64,000 nucleotides of DNA, from contig NZ_KI519521.1 in assembly GCF_000482865.1 (NCBI RefSeq), positions 15,043 through 79,042 of the forward strand. Direction: 5' to 3'. Positions 56,917 to 64,000 of the stretch are shown here, piece by piece (positions within the stretch are counted from its first letter, which is position 1; the number at the start of each line of letters is the position of its first letter). The position numbers and the translations under genes were made by a program. The notes below the pieces were generated by a model that worked only from the letters and a program-made list of their open reading frames with translations, made no database searches and was not told the origin of the DNA. This stretch comes from Actinokineospora inagensis DSM 44258 (GTDB lineage: Bacteria > Actinomycetota > Actinomycetes > Mycobacteriales > Pseudonocardiaceae).

Positions 56917-57129
56917 GTCCTCGATGGTGCTCGGTCGGGTTTGGCCCTCGCTGTGCCGTTCCTGTGTACCACCTGTGTCCGTTTCCCTCGTGTTCGACCA
57001 CACTGGGTCACCTGAACTGGGAACGGGTCATAGCGGCCGCCCAAGGTTCACACAGCGCGCGCACAGGGTCGCGCGTGATCTTGTGTGGTACCCCGGTCCA
57101 CCCGACCGTGCCCCGAACCAGGAGGACGC

Positions 57130-57894
57130 ATGACCGAGCAGCCGACCACCGAGCCGAGCGGGCCCCGGGAGGAACCCGCGGCCTGGGGCGCGCCGCTGCC
57201 GGAACGCACCCAACCGCGCTGGTCCTGGCAGAAGACCGCCATCGCCGGGGTGGTGGCCGTCGCCATCGCCGCCGGTGGCGGGTACGCCGTCTACGCCGCG
57301 AGCAACTCCGCCGACAACCAGCCCGGCCGCGGCATGGGCTTCCCCGGTTTCCCCGGCGGCGACGGCCGCGGCGGCCTGAGCGCGATCATGGGCCTGATGT
57401 CCGCCCTGCACGGCGAGTTCGTGCTGCCCGACGGCAACGGCAAGTACCGCACCGAGCTCATCCAGACCGGTGAGATCACCGACCTCACCGCGACCGCCGT
57501 CACCGCCAAGAGCACCGACGGCTACACCAAGACCTACGTGATCGACGCGAAGACCGCCCAGAACTCGGCCAAGAAGGGCGACAAGGTCGTCATCATGGCC
57601 ACCGTCTCGGGTGACACGGCCACCGCGACCACGATCACCCAGAGCACCGGCATGGGCTTCCCCGGCGGCGGCATGGGTCCCGGCGGCTTCCCCGGCGGTC
57701 AGGGCGGTCGGGGTGATCAGGGTGGTCAAGGTGGTCAAGGTGGCGGTCAGGGCGGTGGCCAGGGTGGTTTCCCCGGTGCTCCCGGCGGCGGTCAGGGCGG
57801 CTTCCCGGGTGGTGGCCAGGGCGGTGGTCAGGGTGGTTTCCCCGGTGGCGGGATGGGTCCCGGCGGTCAGGGTGGCCCCGGCGGCACGCCGTAG
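57130..57894 (+). CDS. Single-span membrane protein with Gly-rich FPGGG repeats
   Basis: 254 residues. A cytoplasmic N-terminus (1-35), one TM span (about 37-57, KTAIAGVVAVAIAAGGGYAVY), a first GFPGFPGG segment, a beta-rich domain (about 95-175) with VLPDGNGKYRTELIQTGEI and VVIMATVSGDTATATTI resembling DUF5666-like folds, and a low-complexity tail (about 175-254) of GGQGG/GGFPGGG units. The same GFPGG words occur inside the first neighbouring GT39. ATG has AGGAGG upstream. It is divergent from the two-component system and may be its target. Confidence 0.85.
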   Translation: MTEQPTTEPSGPREEPAAWGAPLPERTQPRWSWQKTAIAGVVAVAIAAGGGYAVYAASNSADNQPGRGMGFPGFPGGDGRGGLSAIMGLMSALHGEFVLPDGNGKYRTELIQTGEITDLTATAVTAKSTDGYTKTYVIDAKTAQNSAKKGDKVVIMATVSGDTATATTITQSTGMGFPGGGMGPGGFPGGQGGRGDQGGQGGQGGGQGGGQGGFPGAPGGGQGGFPGGGQGGGQGGFPGGGMGPGGQGGPGGTP

Positions 57895-57921
57895 CCCTGG
57901 TCGACTCGCCGGTGGGCCCGC

Positions 57922-58209
57922 TCACTTGTCGACCGGGTCCACCACCTTCGCCGCCGCGGTGATGATCGCCCACAGTGGACTCCGCGTCCGCTCGTAGTAC
58001 ACCCGCCGGTTCGCCGGTTCCCGGTGCTCGGTCAGCATCCCCAGGTCGACCAGCCGGGTCAGCTCGACCCCGCAGGCGCTCTGCGCGATCACCGTCTTCG
58101 GCGGCTCCGACTGGAAGAACCGCGGTCCGGCGTGCGTGTGGATCCACAACGCCAACCGCAACCGGCTCGGCCGCCCGAACATCAACCGCCCGACATCGCC
58201 TGCGTCCAT
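57922..58209 (-). CDS. Winged-helix transcriptional regulator
   Basis: 95 residues: LMFGRPSRLRLALWIHTHAG (helix 1), then QSACGVELTRLVDLGMLTEHRE, a recognition-helix segment, and a wing RRVYYERTRSPLW. It resembles small ArsR/DUF-type winged-helix proteins with no sensor domain. ATG at 58209. Single gene converging with the Gly-rich protein gene (27 bp). The target is unknown. Confidence 0.8.
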   Translation of the reverse strand: MDAGDVGRLMFGRPSRLRLALWIHTHAGPRFFQSEPPKTVIAQSACGVELTRLVDLGMLTEHREPANRRVYYERTRSPLWAIITAAAKVVDPVDK

Positions 58210-58332
58210 CCCCGCCCCTCGCGTAAGCCATAGCCACTATCAGCTATCAAGATACGGCCCGGATGGGTGTCGTGTCGAGCACATTCCGCACCGAGATCGA
58301 TGCGCCGGGTGACCGGGTGGTTCCCGGGGTGG

Positions 58333-58941
58333 TCAGCGGACCCCCGCCGGGCGGAACTGGACGCTGATCCGCGCGCCGGTGCGCTCCCGCACCTTGGGGA
58401 CGGCGTGGTCCCAGGTGCGCTGGCAGGAGCCGCCCATCACGACGAGGTCGCCGTGGGCGAGGGGGACCCGGCGGGACTTGCCGCCGTCGCGGGGTCGGAG
58501 CAGGAGGGGGCGGGTGGCGCCGAGGGAGACGATGGCGACGAAGGTGTCCGAGTGGGCACCGCGGCCGATGCGGTCGCCGTGCCAGGCGACGCTGTCGGCG
58601 CCGTCGCGGTAGAGGCACAGGCCCGCGGTCACGAACGGGGTGGCGTAGTGAGCGGATAGCGCTTCCTTTGCCGCGAGCAGGATCGGGTCCGGCAGCGGCG
58701 CGCCCTCCCGGTAGAACGCCAACAATCGAGGCACGCCCACGACGGAGTCGTACATCTGACGGCGTTCCGCGTGCCACGGGACGGTGTCCACCAACCTGGT
58801 GAACAAATCGCCGGTCGCGGCGAGCCAGCCGGGGAGCACGTCGAGCCAGGCGCCGTCGGTCAGCGGGACGCGGGTGGCGGCGGTGAGCGGGGCGAGGCCG
58901 GGGGTGGACTCGAACAGCGAGCTCTGGAACGCGTCGACCAT
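58333..58941 (-). CDS. AlkB-like 2-oxoglutarate/Fe(II)-dependent dioxygenase
   Basis: 202 residues of the AlkB family, which oxidatively removes alkyl lesions from DNA or RNA. Fe(II) ligands are His121 and Asp123 in WHGDRIG and His179 in WDHAVPK; the 2-oxoglutarate Arg is in RISVQFR (Arg191/Arg197). AlkB-typical text also includes LCLYRDGADSVAWHGD. ATG at 58941; the reading frame extends upstream without homology. Its exact start is uncertain because there is no strong ribosome binding site. Confidence 0.9.
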   Translation of the reverse strand: MVDAFQSSLFESTPGLAPLTAATRVPLTDGAWLDVLPGWLAATGDLFTRLVDTVPWHAERRQMYDSVVGVPRLLAFYREGAPLPDPILLAAKEALSAHYATPFVTAGLCLYRDGADSVAWHGDRIGRGAHSDTFVAIVSLGATRPLLLRPRDGGKSRRVPLAHGDLVVMGGSCQRTWDHAVPKVRERTGARISVQFRPAGVR

Positions 58942-59144
58942 GTCCACACCGTACTCGAACACCCGTTCGACCCCCGGCCGAATCGGTCCAGGCCGATCGG
59001 CGGGCGCCGGTCTGGCAGACTGGCCCGCGGCGACTTCGTGCGCCTGCACGCCGGAACCGGTGCCACCACCGTGGTTTCGCCCCGACGCGATCGGGGTACA
59101 CGTCCTCGCCCATCCGCGTTCGCCGGAGAGATCGAGGTTTGCCC

Positions 59145-59555
59145 ATGGCCACGCCCACATTGCCCACCCCAGCCGACCCGGCGTCGACACTGTCCGCGCT
59201 GTCCACACCGGACACCACCCGCATTCCGCCACCGGCCCGCGGCGTGGCCCGGCCCGCTGCGCCGGGCCGACTCGGCCTCCGGCTGCTCGCCGCCATCGAC
59301 CTGGTGCTGCCGGACCTCTCCGAGCCGGGCGTCACCGGCGAACTGGCCGCCGGGCTGGCCTGGGCCGCCGCGGCGGGGGAGACCTGCCGGATCACCCGAC
59401 CGGTGGATGGTGTGCGATCCGCGGTGGCGGCGATCCGGGCGGGCGAGCTCGGTGCGGCGCGCGGCCTGCTGGAGCACGCCGCCGCCGAGTTGCGGGACGC
59501 GCCCGCGCTGCCGGTGCCCCGCCCCGCGACGGGTGTCCAGCGCCGTTCGATCTAA
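59145..59555 (+). CDS. Small helical protein, possible paralogue of the next gene
   Basis: 136 residues. A Pro/Thr-rich N-terminus (1-40) precedes an Ala/Leu-rich helical domain with AAGLAWAAAAGETCRI and IRAGELGAARGLLEHAAAELRDA. No family recognised. The next gene has the same LA-A-A-TGDTCLV and A-IEARAALVRARGLL layout, so they look like tandem paralogues. The start is not well fixed: ATG at 59145, TTG at 59139, or further in. Confidence 0.6.
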   Translation: MATPTLPTPADPASTLSALSTPDTTRIPPPARGVARPAAPGRLGLRLLAAIDLVLPDLSEPGVTGELAAGLAWAAAAGETCRITRPVDGVRSAVAAIRAGELGAARGLLEHAAAELRDAPALPVPRPATGVQRRSI

Positions 59556-59668
59556 CGCCTTTCCCCCGGACGAGTGGACCCTGCCGCTCCGAGTTCAGCC
59601 CCCACCGGTACAGCGGGCAATCTCAGCTCACTGGCTCAATGAAGCGCCGGACCCCTGGGAGAACTCCA

Positions 59669-59974
59669 ATGACACGGCAACTCGACGCGCTGCCCTTCCC
59701 CGGTACCCCGTCCCCCGGTCTCGACCTGCGCCGCGCGGTGGACGCCGCGCTGGCCGCGCTGATCACCCCGCCGTCGCCCGCGGCGGCCCGCGCCCTCGCC
59801 GACGAACTGCTCGGCGCGCTCGCGCGGACCGCCGCCACCGGCGACACCTGCCTGGTGCTGCCCGCCGCCGAGGCCGTCGGCCAGGCCCGGGGTCACCTGG
59901 TGGCGGCCAGGGACATCGAGGCCCGCGCCGCCCTGGTCCGCGCCCGCGGCCTGCTCGACGGCCGCACCCCGTGA
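59669..59974 (+). CDS. Small helical protein, possible paralogue of the preceding gene
   Basis: 101 residues, Ala-rich helical: VDAALAALITPPSPAAARALADELL, then ARTAATGDTCLVLPAAEAVG and DIEARAALVRARGLLDGR. ATG at 59669 has GGGAG upstream. Like its neighbour it lacks a signal peptide, membrane span or known motif. Both may be regulatory or scaffold proteins of a family I do not recognise. Confidence 0.6.
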   Translation: MTRQLDALPFPGTPSPGLDLRRAVDAALAALITPPSPAAARALADELLGALARTAATGDTCLVLPAAEAVGQARGHLVAARDIEARAALVRARGLLDGRTP

Positions 59975-60060
59975 TCGTCCCCGGCCGCGCACCGCTAACG
60001 CAACGCGCCGCCGCGGTGCTCCGGCGATTGCCGCGGCCGCCAACGGGGTACTGACCGGCC

Positions 60061-60495
60061 GTGACCGAGCAGACCACAGAGGACGATGCCCACCGCCGCC
60101 CGCCCGGTGTGGACGACGCCACCGTCGCGGCGGTGGGCAAGCTCAGCGAGGCCCTGGAGACCGCCGAGCGCGCCCGCGGCCACCTGTATTCCTTCCACCA
60201 GCTCACCGGGTCGGCCGACCTGCAACTCGGCGACGCGGTCGAGAAGTTGGCCGAGGCGGGCCACACCGAGTTGGCCGACCGGCTGCGCGCTGACCTGGTC
60301 GGCCGCAATGTCCTGTACGGCCGTTGGACGTTCCAGGTCGTCGAGGAATACGACGACGGTTACCACGCGCGTTTCCGGGCCGCCGAGAAAACCGTGCGTG
60401 ACGAACTGTTGCGGGGCAGGCGACACGTTTTCGAGGCGGAGATGAAGGCGGACCGCCGAACGCACGGCGCCGAGGGCCACGAGGCCCGACCGTGA
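60061..60495 (+). CDS. Conserved actinobacterial protein of unknown function
   Basis: 144 residues, mostly helical, with VGKLSEALETAERARGHLYS, FHQLTGSADLQLGDAVEKLAEAG and GRWTFQVVEEYDDGYH. This resembles a widely conserved actinobacterial family of unknown role that I recall but cannot name. GTG at 60061. Its stop overlaps the next GTG by 4 bp, so the small zinc-ribbon-like protein is coupled to it. Confidence 0.75.
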   Translation: MTEQTTEDDAHRRPPGVDDATVAAVGKLSEALETAERARGHLYSFHQLTGSADLQLGDAVEKLAEAGHTELADRLRADLVGRNVLYGRWTFQVVEEYDDGYHARFRAAEKTVRDELLRGRRHVFEAEMKADRRTHGAEGHEARP

Positions 60496-60716
60496 GCACG
60501 TGCGCGCGGGAGGCCGCCGTGACTTGGCATCGCCGGACACGGTACGGAATCCTGGTGACCATGCAGATTCGCAGCCGTTCACGCGCGCAAACGCACTCGA
60601 CGCCGCACGTCCGCACGTCCGAGTGCCCGGAGTGCCTCGGCTCCGGCCTCGCCCCCAACCGCAAGGACTTCTGCCCGCGCTGCGGCGGGCTCGGCCAGGT
60701 GCCCCGTGCCGCCTGA
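60492..60716 (+). CDS. Small DnaJ-type zinc-finger-like protein
   Basis: About 74 residues with the pattern CPECLGSG and CPRCGGLG, two CxxCxGxG motifs as in the DnaJ cysteine-rich domain or a small zinc ribbon. The rest is basic. The GTG at 60492 overlaps the previous stop (GTGA), but ATG at 60561 (51 residues) is equally plausible. It may be a chaperone-like metal-binding protein. It is followed with an 11-bp overlap by another small protein. Confidence 0.65.
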   Translation: MSTCAREAAVTWHRRTRYGILVTMQIRSRSRAQTHSTPHVRTSECPECLGSGLAPNRKDFCPRCGGLGQVPRAA

Positions 60717-61008
60717 ACCCGGCGTCCCCTGCCCGCACCACTGCGGGCGGGACGGGATGATCCGCTGGCAGCAACCCCGCCCGGACGGTGACGGTGGCAC
60801 CGTGCTGGTGGACATGGAGTTGCCCTGCCCGGCCGGGCACGCCGCGCACTGGCGGCACCCGGCCGCCGAGCGCTCCCGCGTCGTCGGCGTCCCGGGGACG
60901 GTGCCCACCCGGGCGCCCGGCGTCACCGACGTGGCCAACCAACTCCCGGACGGCCTCGCCGAGATCCTCACCGACCTCTACCGGCGGGCGGGCGGCAAGA
61001 TCGACTAG
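60706..61008 (+). CDS. Small Cys/His-containing protein of unknown function
   Basis: 100 residues starting PPEPGVPCPHHCGRDGM with Cys/His pairs (CPHHC, CPAGHAAHW) that could bind a metal, then a helical C-terminus DGLAEILTDLYRRAGGK. GTG at 60706 overlaps the preceding gene by 11 bp, so it is probably in the same operon. No family recognised. Confidence 0.6.
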   Translation: MPPEPGVPCPHHCGRDGMIRWQQPRPDGDGGTVLVDMELPCPAGHAAHWRHPAAERSRVVGVPGTVPTRAPGVTDVANQLPDGLAEILTDLYRRAGGKID

Positions 61009-61141
61009 CCCGCCAACCGATCACGACTCGGTCTCGAGGACCAGCCGGACCGAGGCGAAACCCGCCTGTCGGGAGATGACGGGCCGGCACATCCGACCCT
61101 AATGTCCGTGGCGATTTGTCACAGATTCCCGGGAGTTTCGG

Positions 61142-62617
61142 ATGAGAAGAACATTCACCGTTGTTTTAGCGCTGACGATGGTTATCGGTGGCGCGGCGCC
61201 TGCAATGGCCGCGCGAATTCCCTGGCACGGTTGTGCACTCGGTCCGGATGACGCGACCGGGGCGGAACTGGATTCGGTGGGCGCCACCTGCGGCGAACTC
61301 ACCGTCCCGCTGGACTACGCCGACCCCGCCGGTCGGAAGATCACGATCGCGGTGTCCCGGCGACCCGCCACCGACACCAGGGTCGGCACCCTGTTCCTCA
61401 ACGGCGGCGGGCCGGGCCCCTCGATCGACGCGGTGTCCATGGTCGCGCGGTCGGCGCCCGCGATCGCCGCCCACTACGACCTGGTCGGCGTCGATCCGCG
61501 GTTCTTCGGCCGCAGCACACCCCTGGACTGCGGCTACCCCACCGGTGAGTACATATCCCTGGCCCAGGGCGCGACCCCCGACCGACCGGCATTCGACCGC
61601 TCCGTGGCGATCGCCGCGGACCTGGCAGGCCGGTGCACGGCGCACCGGGACGTGCTCCCGTACGCGAGCACCCGCAACATCGCCCGCGACCTGGACGCGG
61701 TCCGCGCGGCACTGGGAGTGCCCCGGATCTCTTACCTGGCCTGGTCGTTCGGCACGTACCTCGGCGCGATCTACACGCAGTTGTTCCCCGGCCGGACCGA
61801 CCGCGTGGTCCTCGACAGCGCGAGCGACCCCACCGCCTACGGCCCCGCGTTGACCCGGTCGAGCGCCCCGGCCGACGCGGCCGCGCTGCGGGACTGGGCG
61901 CGGTGGGCGGCCGACCACAATGGACAGTACGGGCTCGGCGGCACACCAGCCGCCGTGCTGGGCACCGTCGCCGCGATCCACCGGGCCGCCCGTCGCCCGC
62001 TGGACATCGGTGGTCACCGGGTCGACGCCGACATGGTCCCCGGTCTGCTGCTCACGGTCGACGACACCGACGCCTCTTACGCCGAACTCAGCGCCGAGGT
62101 CCGCGTCCTGCGCGACGCCGCCCGCCGCCTCCCGGCGACCCCGACCGACGTCCTGCGCCAGAAGCTCGACCTCTACACCGATCCCACCAGCACACCCGAC
62201 TTCTGGTTCAGCCCCACCAACGCCAACCAGTGCGCGGACCGGCCCGCGTGGCGCGACCCGGAGGCCTACTACGCCGACATCCGCGCCAACCTGGCCACCG
62301 AACCGTTCTACGGTCCACTCGCCCGGCACATCACCCCGTGCGCTTTCTGGCCGGTGCGACCGGTCGAGCCGCCCACCCGCGTCGACAACGCCGCCCCGGC
62401 GCTGATCGTGAGCGCGAGCGACGACCCGGTCACGGCGTACCAGGGGCAGTTGGTGATGCACCGGGCGTTGACCGGGTCCCGCATGGTCACCCTGGCGCAC
62501 TCGTTCCGGCACGGCGTCTACCTGTACGACCCGTCGACCTGCGTGACCCGCGTCGTCGAGCACTACCTGCTGGACGGGGTCCTGCCCGGCGCCGACCTCA
62601 CCTGCGCCAAGGGCTGA
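61142..62617 (+). CDS. Secreted alpha/beta hydrolase (tripeptidyl-aminopeptidase-like)
   Basis: 491 residues. An N-terminal signal peptide (about 1-23, cleavage after AMA) precedes an alpha/beta-hydrolase core with LNGGGPG (oxyanion loop), VGVDPRFFGRS, nucleophile Ser202 in AWSFGTYLG, and a C-terminal TAP-like part with ALIVSASDDPVTAYQGQL and HSFRHGVY, giving Asp and His. It resembles the SlpD/SlpE and TAP families, which cleave N-terminal tripeptides. ATG has GGGAG upstream. Its last 20 bases overlap the convergent regulator gene. Confidence 0.9.
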   Translation: MRRTFTVVLALTMVIGGAAPAMAARIPWHGCALGPDDATGAELDSVGATCGELTVPLDYADPAGRKITIAVSRRPATDTRVGTLFLNGGGPGPSIDAVSMVARSAPAIAAHYDLVGVDPRFFGRSTPLDCGYPTGEYISLAQGATPDRPAFDRSVAIAADLAGRCTAHRDVLPYASTRNIARDLDAVRAALGVPRISYLAWSFGTYLGAIYTQLFPGRTDRVVLDSASDPTAYGPALTRSSAPADAAALRDWARWAADHNGQYGLGGTPAAVLGTVAAIHRAARRPLDIGGHRVDADMVPGLLLTVDDTDASYAELSAEVRVLRDAARRLPATPTDVLRQKLDLYTDPTSTPDFWFSPTNANQCADRPAWRDPEAYYADIRANLATEPFYGPLARHITPCAFWPVRPVEPPTRVDNAAPALIVSASDDPVTAYQGQLVMHRALTGSRMVTLAHSFRHGVYLYDPSTCVTRVVEHYLLDGVLPGADLTCAKG

Positions 62618-63272
62618 GGTCGTCACCCGGGCGGACCAGGCCGGACTCGTAGGCGATCACCACCGCCTGGACCCGGTCGCGGACGCGGAGCTTCGCCAGG
62701 ATGTTGCCGACGTGGGTCTTGACCGTGCCCGCGGCCACGGTCAACCGATCGGCGATCTCCGCGTTCGACCACCCCCGGGCCAGCGCCACCAGCACCTCCC
62801 GTTCCCGCGCGGTCAGGTCGCCCACCGCGCGCACCGCGGCGTCGTCCACCGGCGGCGCCAGCCGGTCCAGCAGCCTGCGGGTGGTCGACCCGGCCAGCAC
62901 GGCGTCGCCCCCGTGCACCGTGCGGACGGCGGCCAGCAGGTCCTCCGGTGCCGCGTCCTTGAGCAGGAACCCGCTGGCGCCCGCCCGGATCGCGGCCAGC
63001 GCGGACTCGTCGAGGTCGTAGGTGGTCAGGACCAGCACCCGGGGCGGCTCGGGCAGCGCGGCCACCCGGCGGGTCGCCTCGATGCCGTCGAGCCCCGGCA
63101 TCCGCACGTCCATCAGCACCACGTCCGGCCGCAGCCTGCGCGCTTGCAGCACACCCGTGTTCCCGTCGGCCGCCTCGCCGACGACGGTCAGGTCCGGCTG
63201 GGCGTCGAGCACCATCCGGATGCCCGCCCGCACGAGGTCCTGGTCCTCGACCAGCAACACCCGGACGGTCAC
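62598..63272 (-). CDS. NarL/LuxR-family response regulator
   Basis: 224 residues: receiver VRVLLVEDQDLVRAGIRMVL with Asp55 in VLMDVRMPGLDG and Lys in LLKDAA; LuxR helix-turn-helix LTAREREVLVALARGWSNAEIA and GTVKTHVGNILAKL. It is the partner of the kinase directly upstream; GTG at 63272 overlaps the kinase stop (GTGA). Its target is unknown. Confidence 0.94.
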   Translation of the reverse strand: MTVRVLLVEDQDLVRAGIRMVLDAQPDLTVVGEAADGNTGVLQARRLRPDVVLMDVRMPGLDGIEATRRVAALPEPPRVLVLTTYDLDESALAAIRAGASGFLLKDAAPEDLLAAVRTVHGGDAVLAGSTTRRLLDRLAPPVDDAAVRAVGDLTAREREVLVALARGWSNAEIADRLTVAAGTVKTHVGNILAKLRVRDRVQAVVIAYESGLVRPGDDLSPWRR

Positions 63273-64000
63273 GCCGGGATCCGGGCGCTGAGCACGGTCC
63301 CGCCGCCGGGCGCGGGCCGCAGGGTGACCGTCCCGCCGAAGGCCGCGGCCCGCTCCCGCATGCCGATCACGCCGTACCCGCCGGTGGGGTCGACCGCGCC
63401 GGTCCCGTTGTCCCGCACGTCGACCTCCAGGTGCCCGTCGACCTTCCGCACGGACACGACCGCTGTGGCCGTCGGCCCCACGTGCTTGATCACGTTGGTC
63501 AGGCCCTCCTGCACGATCCGGTAGACGACCAGCCCCAGTTCGGGCGCGAGCGACACCGGCCGCGCGTGGAGCGCGACGTCCAACCCGCCCGTCCGCACCC
63601 GCTCCACCAACCCGGGCACGTCGTCGATCCCGGGGTCCTCCGCCCGGAGCAGTCCCAACAACCGCCGCGTCTCCACCAGCGCCTGCCGCCCGTGCTCGGC
63701 GATGGTCACCAGCGCGGCCACCGGTTCCCCCGAGTACCGTCCGCCGTCCGCCTGCGCGATCACCACCGCCAGCGAGTGGGCCACCACGTCGTGCATCTCC
63801 CGGGCGATCCGGGTCCGCTCGGCCAACACCGCCAACCGGTCCCGCTGCTCCCGCTCGACCTCCAGCAGCCGGGCCCGGTCCACCAGCACCGCCACCTGCC
63901 CGAGCCGCGCCCGGTGCAGCGACCCGACCGCCCACGCCGCCACCACCGAACACGCCAGGAACCCCGCCGTGACCACGTGCGCCCACGTCGACGTCGGCAA
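63269..64000 (-). CDS. Sensor histidine kinase, HisKA_3 type (partial, cut by window end)
   Basis: The window contains the C-terminal 243 residues: the end of a hydrophobic segment, a coiled-coil with QRDRLAVLAERTRIAREMHDVVAHSL (phospho-His), and HATPase with DNGTGAVDPTGGYGVIGMRER. The N-terminal membrane part lies beyond base 64000. Apparent start at the edge is artificial. It is translationally coupled to the regulator. Confidence 0.92.
   Translation of the reverse strand: MPTSTWAHVVTAGFLACSVVAAWAVGSLHRARLGQVAVLVDRARLLEVEREQRDRLAVLAERTRIAREMHDVVAHSLAVVIAQADGGRYSGEPVAALVTIAEHGRQALVETRRLLGLLRAEDPGIDDVPGLVERVRTGGLDVALHARPVSLAPELGLVVYRIVQEGLTNVIKHVGPTATAVVSVRKVDGHLEVDVRDNGTGAVDPTGGYGVIGMRERAAAFGGTVTLRPAPGGGTVLSARIPA

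Overview
The window is 64 kb of very GC-rich DNA with dense genes, many GTG starts, many 4-bp ATGA/GTGA overlaps and TANNNT-type -10 boxes. The gene content points to an actinomycete chromosome of the Pseudonocardiales/Streptomyces kind: an FO synthase of fused FbiC type, a DevS-like kinase, aerobic cobalamin genes with a fused ChlI-ChlD chelatase, MMPL, and a modular-PKS remnant. The genus is inference only. No rRNA, tRNA, CRISPR array or intact transposase was recognised.

Layout. 1-413: repeats. 0.4-5.2 kb: KAS III, a GH1 beta-glucosidase/MFS pair and a degenerate UDP-GlcNAc 2-epimerase homologue. 5.7-8.1 kb: a DevSR-like two-component pair. 8.6-28.3 kb: a large cobalamin island in several transcription units. 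These are chlID-cobO-cobB and possibly a histidine phosphatase (minus strand, cobalamin riboswitch), cobL-cobM-cobK-SNF2 helicase (plus), cobG-cobH-cobIJ (minus, apparently leaderless) and cobN (plus, second cobalamin riboswitch). The island is interrupted at 19.1-20.25 kb by a three-unit repeat array rich in DnaA-box-like nonamers. 28.9-30 kb: hemerythrin and DoxX-like proteins. 30.8-36.3 kb: FO synthase followed by a membrane-anchored NACHT NTPase. 36.4-38.2 kb: ROK kinase and divergent DeoR regulator. 38.3-40.1 kb: MarR regulator with a divergent VOC-pirin operon that has a clear promoter/operator. 40.4-44.1 kb: lipoprotein, small protein, PKS ketosynthase remnant, and a SDR/acyl-CoA dehydrogenase operon. 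44.2-44.6 kb: a cluster of repeats. 44.8-48.5 kb: MMPL, GlsB-like, phosphoribosyltransferase and STAS proteins. 48.7-57.9 kb: a cell-envelope cluster with two GT39 transferases, a GT2-GtrA fusion, a secreted protein, an OmpR-type two-component system and a Gly-rich membrane protein. 57.9-61 kb: HTH regulator, AlkB-like dioxygenase and small proteins. 61.1-64 kb: secreted tripeptidyl-aminopeptidase-like hydrolase and a NarL-type two-component system cut by the window end.

How the genes fit. The cobalamin genes supply most of the oxygen-dependent corrin steps from precorrin-2 to adenosyl-cobyrinate diamide: CobI, CobG, CobJ, CobM, CobK, CobL, CobH, CobB, CobN/ChlID and CobO. CobA, CobF, CobQ and the late nucleotide-loop genes must lie elsewhere. 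Two AdoCbl riboswitches sit on the chelatase genes, so cobalt insertion looks like the feedback-controlled step.

The most unusual content is between the genes: (i) a tandem array of about 390-bp units and a separate three-copy dispersed repeat, both carrying the actinobacterial DnaA-box nonamer TTGTCCACA; (ii) a 149-bp element with 31-bp perfect inverted ends; (iii) a 71-bp sequence found inverted at both ends of a 44-kb span; (iv) a scar of a decayed tandem duplication at the cobO/cobB junction. The membrane NACHT NTPase at 33.4-36.3 kb is the best candidate for an undescribed (possibly anti-phage) system.
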